The translations under genes were made by a program, and so were the position numbers. Source: Eulemur rufifrons (lineage: Eukaryota > Chordata > Mammalia > Primates > Lemuridae). Taken from it: a stretch of DNA of 64,000 nt. Below the pieces are notes generated by a model. The model was not told the origin of the DNA. It saw only the letters and a list, made by a program, of their open reading frames with translations, and searched no databases. Positions 12,432 through 24,906 of the stretch are shown piece after piece (positions within the stretch are counted from its first letter, which is position 1; each line of letters opens with the position of its first letter). The stretch covers positions 35,195,501-35,259,500 of the forward strand of contig NC_090997.1 in NCBI RefSeq assembly GCF_041146395.1. Direction: 5' to 3'.

Positions 12432-13660
12432 CCTATAAAAATGTCACTGTGTGACTCTGCATGCTGCCCAAAGAGAAATTATGAAGAAATAAACCTAATT
12501 TGCTGCAGAAAAGAATGCTTCAATATAGAAGACTTTTTCCCTCTGTTTAACCTTAATAATTTTGCCTGTAATATTTTCTGGAAAACATTTCAGGCAAGTA
12601 TGCAGAGTCTCAGTTATATTTATGGTAAAAATCAAATATAGTAAGGCTAAAGGAATTGTCCAGAGACCCACAACAAATGGAGGGCAGATCCCAGAACTCT
12701 ACACTTACATTGTTATAGCCATTGGGCTTCTTGGCCTCTCTTTGTTCTATTTGCCAAGGGATGACCAGAGCTGAAAACATCCTCAACCAATTAGTCAAGC
12801 TCCCCATCTGGTGATTAGCCTTGTTCTGAGAACATCTTGTGTATTACTACATTTGAGGATCCAAGGAGAGCTTTGTTCACCACTGGGGGCAGCTCTTTCC
12901 AAGGAAATGACCTTCTGGCTTAGCCAGGAGGAGCTGGGTTAAGCTTTCTTCAGCTGGAAGTTACAGGTTACATATTTAATGTGTTTGCTCACTATGTGAG
13001 GCAGGGGAGGAGAAGGTTATGCATTACAAATTTCCTAAGTATATTTCTAATCTTATAAATCAAACTTGGTTGCTACTAGAGTTAGCCTTATATAAATCTT
13101 AATACTATGTCTTTGCACTTTCAATCTGATTTTAGAAGAGGACTATTACAGTATTTTAATTTTTATTAATTGAAAATCCAGGCTATTTAAATCTGGTTAT
13201 GTTTAGCTATCTCATCAAAATCAATTTATTACATTGTTTAAAGATTCCTGATTATCTAAATCTGACAACTATGAAAATAAAAAATTAGACAGAAAGCATA
13301 GTTTGTATAATATGTTTAGATACTAATCTTTCCCCTCAGTTTTTTTCTTCTTCCTTATTTCATTTCTTTACTAATTTATCAAATATTGGTTCATTGCCTA
13401 TAGAGCCCCCAGTGCATGAATCACAATTTTTATTTCCTATACAACTCTACACATTTCCTTTAACTCTGTGACGGTAGATTCCTGGTACTTATGTCACTCC
13501 CTTTCTCTTAGGCTCATGGCAGATATCATTAGACAATGATAATACTCCTTCCTACTAAGCTGTGGATTTGGCCTCAGAATCCTTCTCAATATGATATTCT
13601 ATGCATTATCAACCCTACAGAGCTGGTTCATTAGCTTAAACCTGTTTGCCATTCCTGCCC
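12432..13660. other. unassigned sequence
   Basis: No gene or repeat recognised. The open frames at 12562-12774 (+) and 12610-12807 (-) are overlapping chance frames. 13000-13660 is strongly AT-rich. Confidence 0.5.
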
Positions 13661-13663
13661 TTT

Positions 13664-15525
13664 CAATATTCTTTTTTCTTTTCTTTCTTTAGTTTCAGAA
13701 TATCACAGGAGTACAAATGTTTTGGTTACATAAATTCCTTTGTACAGTTTGAGTCAAAGTTGCGTGTCCATTATCCAGATAGTGTGTATTCTACATACTA
13801 GGTGTGAATTTACCCATCCCTTCCACCTCCTCCCACCAGCTTGACTTCTGTTGAATTTTACTTCTATATGTGCACATAAGTGTTGATCAGTTAGCTCTAA
13901 TTTAATAATGAGTACATGTGGTGTTTATTTTTCCATTATTGTGATACTTCACTTAGAAGAATGGTCTCCAGTTCCATACAGGTTGTTACAAAAGGTATTA
14001 GTTCACCATTTTTTATGGCTGAGTAGTATTCCATGGTATACATGTACCACATTTTATTAATCCACTCATGTATTGGTGGGCACTTGGGTTGATTCTACAT
14101 CTTTGCAATTGTGAATTGTGCTACAATAAACATTTGTGTGCAAGTGTCTTTTTGATAAAATGATTTTTTTTTTCCCTTTCAGTAAACCCAATAGTGGGAT
14201 TGCTGGATTAAAATGGCAAGTCTACTTTTAGTACTTTGAGGTATTCCCATACTACTTTGCATAGAGGTTGTACTAGTTTGCAGTCCCATCAACAGTGTGT
14301 AAGTGTTTCTTTCTGTCCACATTAACGCCAGCATCTGTTGTTTTAGTACTTTTTGATAAAAGCCAGTCTCACTGGAGTTAGGTGATATCTCATTGAAGTT
14401 TTGACTTGCATTTCCCTGATGATTAGATGATTAGAGATGTTGAGCATTTTTTTCCTTTGTTTATTTGCCATTAGTCTATCTTCTTTTGAAAAGTTTCTGT
14501 TCATGTCTTTTGGCCCCTTTTTAACGGGGTTGTTTGATTTTTTCTTGCTGATTTGTTTGAGTTCTTTGTAGATTCTGGTTATTAGCCCTCTATTGGGTAT
14601 ATAGCATGCAAATATTTTCTCCCATTCTGTAGGTAGTCTGTTTGCTCTCATGATAGTTTCCTTGGCTATGTAGAAAGTTTTTAATTTGATTAGGTCCCAT
14701 TTATTTATTTTTGTTGTTGCTGTGATTGCTTTTGGGATCTTCTTCATAAATTCTTTGCCTAAACCAATATCTAAAAGAGTTTTTCCAATATTTTCTTCTA
14801 GAATTCTTATAGTTTCATGCCTTAGGTTTAAGTCTGTTATCCACTATGAATTAATTCTTGTGAGTTGTGAGAGGTGTGGGTCCTGTTTCAGTCTTCTATA
14901 TGTGGCTATCTGGTTTTCCTAGCACTATTTATTGAAGACGATTCTTTTCCCCAGTGTATGTTTTGTCTGCTTTGTCAAAGATCAGGTGACTATATGAGGG
15001 TTTTATATTGGGTTTCTTTCCTCTGATCCATGCATCTAGATCTCTGGTTTTGTGCCAGTACCATGCTGTCTTGGTTACTATAGCCTTGTAGTGTGACTTG
15101 AAGACTGATAAATTGATGCCTCCTCATTTATTCTTTTTGTTAAGGTTGCTTTAGCTATACAGGGTCTTTTCTGGTTCCATACAAATCATAGAATTATTTT
15201 TTATAGATCTACAAAAAATGACATTGGTATTTTAATAGCGATTGCATTGAATCTGTAAATCACTTTGGGTAGTATAACATTTTAATAATGTTAACTCAGC
15301 CAATCCATGAGCATGATATGTTTTTCCATTTGTTTACATCCTCTGTAATTTCCTCTGTAAGTGTTTTGTAGTTCTTCCTGCAGAGGTCTTTCACCTCCTT
15401 AGTTAAATATATTCCTAGATATTTTATTTACTTTGTTGCTATTGTGAAGGGTATTGAATCTTTGAAGTGGTTCTCAGCATGACTGTTGTTGGTGAATAGC
15501 TAATGATTTGTGTACATTGGTTTTG
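13664..15525 (-). mobile_element. L1 (LINE-1), 5'-truncated, antisense, with 3' end and ORF2 C-terminal part
   Basis: A pyrimidine-rich head (13664-13690), the complement of a degenerate poly-A tail, is followed by the L1 3' UTR complement ('tcacaggagtacaaatg'). The complement of ORF2 then runs from about 13910 to 15525. Landmarks are the complemented ORF2 end near 14010-14120 and a 134-codon antisense open frame at 14343-14747 with ORF2p C-terminal text such as [16 protein letters not shown] and WEKIFAC. The frame is broken elsewhere, so the element is dead. The same 3' end type occurs at 54919. Confidence 0.93.
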
Positions 15526-15544
15526 TGTAGACACACAAACACAT

Positions 15545-16050
15545 ACACACAATGGGATATTATTTAGCCTTAAAAAAGGAAATTCTGTCATTTGTGCCAA
15601 GATGGATGAACCTGGAGGATATTAAGTGAAATAAACCAGACACAGAAAGACAAATACTGCATCATCTCACTTATATGTGGAATCTAAAACAGTCAAATTT
15701 GTATAAGAGATAGTAGGGTGACAGTTGCCAGAGACCAGGGAGAGTGAAATGTGGGCCAAAGGATACAAAGTTTTAATTTTGCAAGACGATTGAGTTCAGG
15801 AGATGTAACACGCTGCTGTGTGACTATAGTTAAGACTACTGTATTGTATCTTTGAAATGTCCTAAGAGAGTAGGTCTTGAGTATTTTCACCACACACACA
15901 AAAAGAAATTGCTCACTCTGTGAGATGATGGATATGTTAACTAGCTTGATTGTGATGATTAGTTCACAAAGCATATATGTCAAAACATCAAGTTGTACAC
16001 TTTAAATATGTACAATTTTTATTTGTCAATTATATCTCAATAAATGTGGG
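15545..16050 (+). mobile_element. older L1 3' end, sense
   Basis: It starts with 'caatgggatattatttagcc', the last codons of ORF2, then 'gatggatgaacctgga' and 'ttatatgtggaatct'. It ends in a 3' UTR with 'ttgtacactttaaatatg' and 'tttgtcaattatatctcaat' near 15993-16040. The 3' UTR type (L1MA/L1MB-like) differs from the adjoining antisense L1, so this is a separate insertion, truncated at its 5' end. The 96-codon antisense frame across it is spurious. Confidence 0.85.
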
Positions 16051-17525
16051 GAACAAAAGAGGCTATAGTATGATAAATTTAACAAACTCATGTTATAATA
16101 TACATTGAAGTAACAAATACTGATGTGCAAAAATTTGCTATTTTTACTGAATGGGAATAAGAATTTTAGATTAAAATGCTTACATATGTACTTTTAATAG
16201 AAAAATAAAATTTAACTTTTTTTAGTTTTGATATAAACCCTTTATAATAGAAATTGCAATTTAAAATTTAATCCTGATTTTGCTCAGAAGAATTTGACTT
16301 GAAGTATTTTAAAGAAGAAAATCTTAATCATTTTATATCAACTTAATTTTAAAATTGAATAACTCACCTCCTTTTATGTAACTTCCCTTTATTAGTAGAA
16401 GTTTTAATATAAATGTTAGAAAATAGTTAATCATAATTATTAAAAACATTTTAATATGTGAAATATGCATTGTAGTTTAATGTCATAACTTCTTAGTATA
16501 GAAAATTATAAAAATTATTTAATTGATTTTAGAAGTTTAATAATCGGTATGAGCATCTTTTCAAAGCAAGAAATGTCTAATTCTATTCTTAGGAAGTTTC
16601 TAGTATTTACTGCAACAAATTTCCAGAACTATTTCCTTAACATAATTCATTTTTTCATAGAATTAGTATTACAACCAGAATTTTTATTTATGATCATACA
16701 CTTGCCATGAAATAATTCACAAAAATATGTAACATTTATGATAATAAGATAATGATAAAGGAAAATTATTTTATACCTTTATATATTTAAAAATTGCAAA
16801 CTATGCACCATTTCTAATGAATGGTCATTAATATATGTGTTAATATATGTGCAAAAGAATATCAAGAATTCTGAGGATATATGGAGGAAAACTCTCTTCC
16901 AGTCATTTTCCCTGAAACTAATTTCTGGTAAAATAATCATTAAAATTTTTTATTGCCAAAAATTTGATTTGCTTTTTGGAAATTAAAAGGAATGGGGTGT
17001 GGTTGAGTGGGGATTTGGATGTTTGGACAACATGAATCTTTAATAAAGACGAGCAAAGGCCTTGAAATGATGCCATCCTTTTTTTTTGCTCCTTATTTCT
17101 GCCTCTGACCAACAGATGCATCCAAAATTCCACTAACAGTAAATCTGCTTAAAGGTTATGGTCACAGTAATTAACACTTTGTTGTCAGCTATACAGTAAC
17201 GGACATTTCTTTACAATGAAATTTTGAAATCTTGAAAATAATTATCAGGTCTTTGACATGATCTTTTGAAGAGAAATTTAACTTTCTCTTGCATGATTGC
17301 TAAGGCCATATCTATATTGTATGAGATATTTTGCCTTCCTCAGTGGTTGGATATTAATTAGAATTGTGGCATTTTATGTATTAGCCAAAGAAATTACTGT
17401 TACTGGTGACTTAATAGAATTGTTTCTGAACAGCCTCTGGAATAGATTTGTCTTTCTGTAGATGCTTGGGACTTTCAGAAAATAGGTAGTCAGGAAAATG
17501 ACTTGCTACACATAGGGTTTCAATG
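16051..17525. other. very AT-rich unassigned sequence
   Basis: Dominated by A and T (long ttaa/aaat words), with no gene and no family recognised. A T run lies at 17079-17087. Confidence 0.5.
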
Positions 17526-17529
17526 AATT

Positions 17530-17925
17530 AATGCTGTTCTCGTTTGAGATCAACTTGGCCTTATCCTCACTCCCTGGTACACATGACCTAACCAGGGAGA
17601 AAGCTGGGAGACCAATTCCCAGATTCCCTTACCCAAAGTGTTTCAGGTTAGAGTGTGGGGATAGGAATCAGTGGGACCCAATTTGGAAGCTGGAAAAGGA
17701 GAAACCATTGTCTTCTGGTAGCTCTTATGGAGAAGTGAGGGCTACACTGTGATTTGGGCATTTATCAATTTCATGAACTCTCTCAGCAGTGTCTCTGACT
17801 TTTGCTCTCCTAGCTCTTCCCATGGCCATATGACCTGCTAATTCCCTGAATTAAACCCTTTCCTACTTTATACTTATAGATTTTGTTTTTTCCTGATAAA
17901 ATCCTGAATGGTAACCCCAAAACTA
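17530..17925 (+). mobile_element. possible old LTR-like remnant
   Basis: The segment has moderate G+C and ends 'ctgaattaaaccctttcctac...gattttgttttttcctgat'. That resembles the end of a mammalian LTR (AATTAAA signal region followed by a U5-like stretch). Family not identified. This could also be ordinary unique sequence. Confidence 0.25.
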
Positions 17926-19605
17926 TAAAAAAATGAGGGATTGTTTCAACAAATGTAATCAGAATTTGGCTAAAATGTCCCTAGCAGACTATGTGATAAG
18001 GAGATTGCATAAATACATGTTCCTTTTCCCTCACCATTGTCTTTGGTTGTGCTCCCCTAAAAGACTTGGAAACTAGAATTTTAGAAGAGGTAGTTTATTT
18101 GGATCATAAATCTAGAAAGCACTGGTAGGGAAAGCACAAAGTAATATAGGGAAAAAAGAGAAGTTAATACGGGTCACCATGTTACCTTGGTGGGCTATTA
18201 CCTGTTCTAGTTTGTTGTATTGTTTGTAACCAGCATAATCCTGATATCCTGGGGCAGTATGAACAAAGGTGTGTTTCTTGGAATTGGAGTATGCAGCCTA
18301 GTCTCACTGTAGAAGGGCGGGGAGCCCTGAGTTCTAAGGAGCTGGAGTTGGCCTGCCGTTGGCCAGAATGTTGAGAGGCAAAGTGGAGCACATGAGAGGA
18401 CTGGCTGACCACATTTACCCACTGAAAGAGTGTTTAGGATTTGACACATAACAGGATTTTTTTTTTTTTTTTACCACTGTCCAAATGCAGAAGTGGTCAG
18501 TTTTAGAAAAGGTGGTAAGTTTAAGTGAATGAACATAGAAATAGAAATGGCTTGATATTTTCATGAAGACCTGAAAGCAGAATGGCTATAGAAAGATGTA
18601 GACCCTGGCCCCATGCTTGATGACAGCTGCAAAGTACGCTCAATGATTGGAAAAGAAAGCCTTTATTATTCTCTCAGATCCTAGTGGACCTGGATGGAGA
18701 CCTAAACAGTAAAGCTTTCCATACCAGACTACTGTGACTGGGTTATTGGTTAATGGCTGCTGTCTTTTCTTTCTGTTTTTATTTTTTTTTTTTTAAATCT
18801 TCCTTTGTATAAACACTTACTTTACTTAGTATCTGTATTTTTTGGCATGTTGGCTAGCTGTCACATTTGGCTAATCCAGCATATTCCCCAGTGGACTTAC
18901 TGGGGAAAAGTGCTGATTTTTGAAAGTTTTTCCTACTTTTTCCAAAGGATTTTAAGTGAGTTCCATACTTTTTTCCCTAACTAGTGACAGTTGGTTCTAA
19001 TAAAGACAAGCAAACAATACAGTAAAAGATAGTGATTTCCTATCATATAAGGATAAATGAAACACAAAACACAACAGCCCAGGAATCCCCAAAAGGATAG
19101 AGGACTTGCATAGAAACAAGAAGCACAGCCTTGCACTAGTCCTGAGCCTCTCTTGGATTCCTTGTGCTGACACAGAGCAGAGCAGTGGGGACGGGCGTCT
19201 TGGAGGAACTGACCATTCTGGAATAATGGCAAGGAACAAGTACATATCTATTTCTAAATAAAATTCAGATAGCTTTGTTCTGAATTTTGATGATAATTTA
19301 ACTATTGCCATCTCTAATGAAAATTCATGAAATGGAGTTGTCAAAGATTTGAAGAATAAAACAATCTTCACTGTTTGAGCATTTGATTAGGTTTTAAATA
19401 TTTGGGATCTGACGGGCAAAACTAAATATAAATTTGCATATGCTATCACTAAGGGCTACTCTTTTATTAAATAAATTTTTCCAAGAAATTAACTTTTTTA
19501 ATTCATTCTTCTGTTTTAAGAGAAGTGGAAGGAGCGTAAATACATGCTGTTGATGCCGAGAAACTCGCCTAAGATTTTACAAATATAATGTTAAGCTTCT
19601 CAATA
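17926..19605. other. unassigned sequence with T runs
   Basis: No gene recognised. Overlapping antisense frames at 18182-18449 and 18981-19371 (76-124 codons) lack motifs and I judge them chance. T homopolymers lie at 18454-18471 and 18782-18794. A small GC-rich spot (gggcggggagccc) is at about 18315-18328. Confidence 0.45.
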
Positions 19606-19609
19606 ATGC

Positions 19610-19740
19610 TATAAATTGTGGGGTTTCTTGGTCCCAGCTTTATAAAAGAGGACCGTGAGGCTTAGAGAATTTCTTTAGAAACTTGAGTAACATCAGGCAA
19701 CTAAAATGTGGTAGAATTAGAACCCAGGTTTATATCACTA
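19610..19740 (+). repeat. MIR fragment, sense
   Basis: 'ttataaaagaggaccgtgag' and 'cttagagaatttc', followed by 'ggtagaattagaacccaggt', match the MIR core and its downstream end in order. Confidence 0.7.
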
Positions 19741-19794
19741 ATTGATTCATCCAAAAATGTTTATTTACTATGTGCTGGGCCTTATGTTAGATGT
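19741..19794 (+). repeat. ancient interspersed repeat, left half (split by an LTR)
   Basis: 'ttatttactatgtgctgggc' is the start of a common mammalian repeat phrase that continues at 20163 beyond the inserted LTR. Family not assigned. Confidence 0.5.
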
Positions 19795-20162
19795 TGTTTT
19801 AGTTTGCTAGGGCTTCCATAGCAAAGCACCACAGACTGTGTCCCTTAAACAAACCGAAATGTATTTTCTCACAATTCTGGAGGCTAGAAGTCTGAGATCA
19901 AGGTGCCAGCAGGGTTTGTTTCTTCTGAGGCTTGCAAATGGCCACCTTCTTGCTGTGTCGTCACGTGGTGTTGCCTCTGTGTGCGCATGTCTGTGTCCTA
20001 ATCTCCCCTCCATATAAGGACACCAGTTACATTGAATTGAAACTACCTTAATGGCTTGATTTTAACTTAATTGCCTTTTTAAAGATGCTATCTCCAAATG
20101 TAGTCACAATCTGAGGTACATCAACATATGAACTTTGGGGCCACACAGTTCAGCCCATAACA
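19795..20162 (-). mobile_element. solo MLT1 LTR, antisense, with perfect 5-bp target duplication
   Basis: It starts TGTTTTAGTTTGCTAGGGC and ends ...CAGCCCATAACA, the complement of an MLT1 LTR with its TG...CA ends. It is flanked by GATGT at 19790-19794 and GATGT at 20163-20167, the 5-bp duplication expected for ERVL-type integration. It contains the complemented polyadenylation region and the words 'tataaggacaccagttacat' and 'tcaacatatgaactttgggg'. Solo LTR, no coding capacity. Confidence 0.9.
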
Positions 20163-20500
20163 GATGTTATGGACCCAAGGTTGAACAAAAGCCAGATGCT
20201 GTTCCTGCCTTCAGGGAATTTACAGTTTAATTAGTGAGACTGGCAATAAGCAAAGGATCTCATCAATGGGGACAGGAAAAACTTGAGGAATTAACAACTG
20301 AGTTGAATTGGACAGTGAAAAAGGCAGGGGAGTCTGGTCCAGGTAGATGTATCAACTTGCTCAGGGATTGCCCCTGTGTGAAGGAGCTTAGAGAGTGTAA
20401 GGCTAGAGGAAAAAGGAACCTTGTGGGCTTTTGGTCCTTTGGTTGGGATTTGGTCTTTATCCCAAGAGTAATGAGAAGTGACAGAAAGTTTCAAAGTTGA
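20163..20500 (+). repeat. ancient interspersed repeat, right half
   Basis: 'gatgctgttcctgccttcag', 'ggaatttacagtttaa' and the later '...atgagaagtgacagaaag' follow a phrase order repeated around 45560-45740 and 58090-58340 in this window. That shows it is an interspersed family. I cannot name the family with confidence. The 88-codon open frame here is spurious. Confidence 0.5.
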
Positions 20501-22859
20501 TTTGTGTTTTGCAAAGAGTATTCTTCTGCTTGTAAAACACATAGCTGATTGACCACATTTTCCATTTACTTTTCAACTGGTGGTTATAGTATCATGCACA
20601 CTCAGAAAAAAAAGTTAGCTTAACTTTTTAGCTCTCTCAATAATTACCATTTTTATAGCTTTAAGTTTGTAAGAAATAAAAAAAAATGAATTATAAAATT
20701 TCACCTCAGCCTTTGAAAGAGAGGTTCCATAATTCAGACAATTGGGAAAAAAAGACAAAGTACTAACAACACCTACGTTAATCAAGATCTGTCTTACAGT
20801 TAAATCTTTCTTTGGTATTTCCTGTCTGGCTCCACAAAGTTGTCAGGCATGTGGACCTATTCTTTATGTGATGAACATTACCAACTTCCTTTCATCCCAG
20901 TGGGATTTATGAGCTTTCACCAAAGAGGAAAAAAACAATTTCTGAAAGACCAATTACAAAAATAGTGACGTATATCTACAGTAGTTGAATGTTTAAATAA
21001 CTAAAAGCTTCAAAATGGTACAATTTGAGATTCTGGGTATGAAATTGAGCGTGAATGATTTAACAAAAATGAAGTGGTTTCCATTTACTTCTGAATAAAG
21101 AAACTGATGAAGCTTTCAGTTTAAATGTTTAGTATCTTTTTAAATTTTAAAATAGTTTATGACTAAACTATTGTTATTTTATTAGATATTTGTGTCATTA
21201 ATATTGAATGTGTTTTTTTAAAAAACAAAATTTCTCTTCACTTTCAGAAGGGACTTCTGTGATACTGAAATGATGTAGAAGCCAGTTAACCTTAAGTTCA
21301 AATGGAGACCAATATATTAATTTTTGAATTATAGAATTCCTAGCAAAGAGGAAGAAAATTGTAGCTATGGAAACACCCACTCCAAATATATGATAAATAG
21401 AAAGGTACAGTAAATATCAGCAGTAACAAGCTTATGAATTATTAATTATGTAGTTTTATAATAAAATTTTCTTTTTTTTCTAGGAATACAAAAAGATATG
21501 TTAAAGTATGATATGAATAGAACATTTACTAGTTGGTGAAAGTTACAACGTATATTTTGTAGAGCTACACAAAGAAAAATGAATGAAAATACAGATAAGT
21601 GGGTGATTTGGGGAAATGATTAGACTTTGAATAAAATGCTTGTGACATTGTATTAAAAGGATGAGGCTAGTTACTGTTAAAATATGAAAAATCAAAAAAT
21701 GTTTTCCTGAGGTTAGCCAAGTGACTAGAAGTGAGGAAACCATCTAAGTCTGACCCAAATGAAAATCTGTTTCTAGACTCAATCTGAGAATTTCCTTTTT
21801 TCTTTATTGTTCAAAGTACAGCTTTCATGGAATAAGAAGCTATATTGTATGTTAAAATGTGTGCTATTCTTTCTTTCCTTCTTAAAAATAGTACATTCCT
21901 TTCTTCCCCTCAGAAATAAACATATTTAGTTCACACTATTACTCAGGTTTATGTTCAAAAATGGGTAGAAGAGGAGCAGGAAGAACAGTGCTCATTTGAG
22001 CTAATAAATGCCTTTAAGAAAACTTAAGAAGACAGGTTTAAATTTATGAGTAAGTTTTATTAATTTTTATTTGACATTTAAATATGAAAAATTTTATGAT
22101 TCAAACATCTTTCACCTCTAAAATAAATAACGTTCAAGGATTTAAAAATATTAATATTTACACTCTGAACTGCAGAAATTAGTCCCTTGAAAGATCTCTT
22201 CATTTAAGAAATATTTCTGTTACAAGTGTCAGACACGGTAACTCTGTAACAATTGAGAACTTAGGAAATTAGTTATTCATATATGAATTCACACTCACAA
22301 TTTTTGGCTGCCTCTGCTGAAGGCTTTCACCAAAGTGCTATCAATTTTCACCTCTCCTTCATTCCCAAGCTGTCTTGCAAAAACAAGAGAAGGAAGAAAA
22401 AATAATCTAAAGATTAAATGACTCTCCCACAAATTCACACCCAAAATTAAAACAAGAACATTTTTGGCCTACTTAATATACCCACTCCCCACAAAAAGAA
22501 TCTCGTGAAAATTGGTACCAATTATTGTTAAACATAAAAACACAGACCCAATTTCCTATACATTTGCTGAAACACACTTATTCTTGTAAGAGAGTGAAAA
22601 TAAATAATACATTATAGTACTATAGCCTCTTGTACGGCCTAAAGTACCACAGCCGCTTTACTAATAATGTGGGTGCAATGCTAATTTTAAAATTTAATAT
22701 TCAACTTTCAATCAAAATAATATCCTAAAATTCAGTGAAAGAAGAGAAATAAATTCATCAGCAAAGCAAATGTTACTAGAGCAAGTTACCCATGACACAT
22801 GTGGCCACCGTGTCTAATGTGTGTGCTAAGGGGATGCTTTTACTTGTTTCATTTTAAGT
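20501..22859. other. AT-rich unassigned sequence
   Basis: No gene or repeat family recognised over about 2.3 kb. Antisense frames at 21198-21380 and 21543-21743 are short and featureless. Confidence 0.5.
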
Positions 22860-22863
22860 CCTC

Positions 22864-22935
22864 ATAATTTATTTAATAAATTTAATTTATTAATTTTATT
22901 AAATTTATTAATTTTATTTCTTAAATAAATTTAAG
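22864..22935. repeat. AT-only tandem and inverted repeat tract
   Basis: AATTTATTTAATAAATTTAA is followed by TTATTAATTTTATTAAATTTA and related units. Direct TTATTAATTTTAT units lie inside larger self-complementary stretches. Probably slippage-derived low complexity. Confidence 0.75.
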
Positions 22936-23689
22936 AAAAAGACTTAGAAGGAAAACATGAACAAATTTAGACCCTTTGTTTTAAGGGTGATTAAAATGCT
23001 TATTTTTTGTTTATTTAGGCAACTCGTGTCCAATATTCTTTCTCCAGATGGCTAGTGAAAGTGTTTAAATAAAGTTAGAACTACAACAAAGTAAATTATT
23101 TAAGTAGTAAAATAGTATTTTAATGGACATATTGTAGCAATATCAATTACAGTTTCCAGTGAGACCAGAAACCATGAAAAATTATATAATATATTCCAAC
23201 AATGGGAAAATTTTTAAATTGAAGAAAGTAATTATATTTTAAGAAAAATGTGCCCAGCTCCCTCAAGCCTTTTTTCCAGTAACACTTTAGTATGTGTCCT
23301 GAGCTGTTCATCTTATAATAATGGCAAGAAATCTTTGAAGGTTCTGTTTCCATTGCAAGCACATGAGATATATAAATTCACAGAATTCATTTTCCTAGTA
23401 AACTTACTAGTTTCTAAGTGGAGAAAAAAGCTCATGTCCTGAAAATTGGAATTATCTTATAAATATTATTTGATAATTATTTAAAACTAAAACACATATC
23501 TCTAAATTTATCTTCACTGAAATATTCCTTGCTGTCCAGAGCATTGCCTTTGAGTTTCATGTGTCTTAACAATGCACAATTGTATAAGATAAAAGATCAT
23601 CTTTGAATCTTGCAAAGATGATATATCATGATTTAGGGGGGTATATTTTAATGGAAAAATGTGCTTATGTAGAAATAATATAAAATCCA
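22936..23689. other. AT-rich unassigned sequence
   Basis: Nothing recognised. The open frames at 23147-23442 are overlapping and short. Confidence 0.5.
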
Positions 23690-23860
23690 GCCTTACCATT
23701 TACTAACTCTTTAATATAATTTTCAATTTCTTTGAGTTCCAAATATCTCACCTATAAAATAGCAACAGTAATAAGCAACATCATAAGGTTATTGTTATAA
23801 GAAACTTGCAAAGTACAATGTCTACTGTTTGATTTATTATTGTAGTTATTATTTTTCCTT
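23690..23860 (-). repeat. MIR fragment, antisense
   Basis: 'ttaccatttactaactcttt', 'tctcacctataaaatagc' and 'aaggttattgttataag' follow the order of the complemented MIR core. Confidence 0.6.
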
Positions 23861-24540
23861 TTTGACAGTAAAGATGTAATATTGTATTTCACTTTATTAA
23901 TTTGACCAAGACATATTATGTAGAAAAACAAACTCCCTATGCTATATATAACTCAAACTTATGAAAAAACAATTGTGCTAAAGTATATAAAGTTGAAAGA
24001 CATATCATTTTTCATAACAAAACTACGTATTATCATTTCAGAAACAGTAAAACACATTCCAGGCAATAAAATATTAAAAACTGTTTGGTATTATCTCATT
24101 AAGAAGTAAGGTAATATTTCATACTTCTGAAAGCGTCAAAGAATGGATAGAGTGAGAAGTAATCTATTCATTTCTATATTGGTAGGTTTAGATCAGTAAA
24201 AGTGAATCTATGCATTGAGGCAATTACATGGAACTTAAAAAATGGAACTAATTTAATACTAAGGTCTTCTCTCTCTCTTCTAGATATTTTCACTAAAAGA
24301 GTACCTCAGGAATAAATGGTCTAATATAGGTACATCACTATTCTCTTGCTTTACTAATATAGTTTTTGCTTTTTGTTTATTATGATTATTGAATTACTAT
24401 TGAGATAATAGATCAGACACATGCCTTGATCTATAATATATTTCAAAGAAAACTAAAAAATATTTTAAATCCCACTTTCTTCCTGTAGTTTTGTAATCAT
24501 TATTTTGTCTATTTCCCAAAGAAAATAATAATTAAAAATA
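23861..24540. other. AT-rich unassigned sequence
   Basis: No gene or repeat recognised. Confidence 0.5.
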
Positions 24541-24906
24541 TACATCTATGATTTTCCGTTTCTGTTTTTCGTTTTTCCCCAGGCTTATTTAGAACTGATC
24601 CTGAGCAAAACTGTGAAGCAGTGGATTTGTTTTGTTTTCATCCTAGTTTCCTTTACTGTAGATGACACTGTTTATCCATGGGTGGTGACAGGACATGTCC
24701 TTGGAGTTGTTTTCTGAGTAGTGGTGATGGATTTACATCGATCCATCAACACTTTTGGGCCCAGTCTCCGTTGTGGCCGTCATCCTGCACTTGCTGGACT
24801 ACAGGCCAACATTACATTGGTGGTTCAGGTTTTGCCCCAGAACAGAGTAAAATTAACCTATCTCAAGACTGTACTCAACTGGCCCCAAGTTAAAAAAAAA
24901 AAAAAT
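24541..24906 (+). other. possible retroposed fragment ending in an A run
   Basis: A locally GC-richer stretch (24640-24890) ends in a run of about 14 A at 24892-24905. This is the arrangement left by poly-A-primed retrotransposition of a transcript. No AATAAA lies in the usual position, and the 71- and 99-codon frames that overlap it match nothing I know. It may also be unique DNA with a chance A run. Confidence 0.25.

Noticed and set aside
12881..12893. CCACTGGGGGCAG as a second CTCF site
   Set aside because: It is one base short of the consensus spacing. The aligned half-sites do not fit without a gap.
14343..14747. 134-codon minus-strand frame as an independent gene
   Set aside because: It is an ORF2p C-terminal remnant of the antisense L1 with breaks on both sides.
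15690..15983. 96-codon minus-strand frame
   Set aside because: It is antisense to an L1 3' UTR.
18997..19371. 124-codon minus-strand frame
   Set aside because: It has no motif and overlaps another frame. Low-complexity hydrophobic text is expected from AT-rich DNA.
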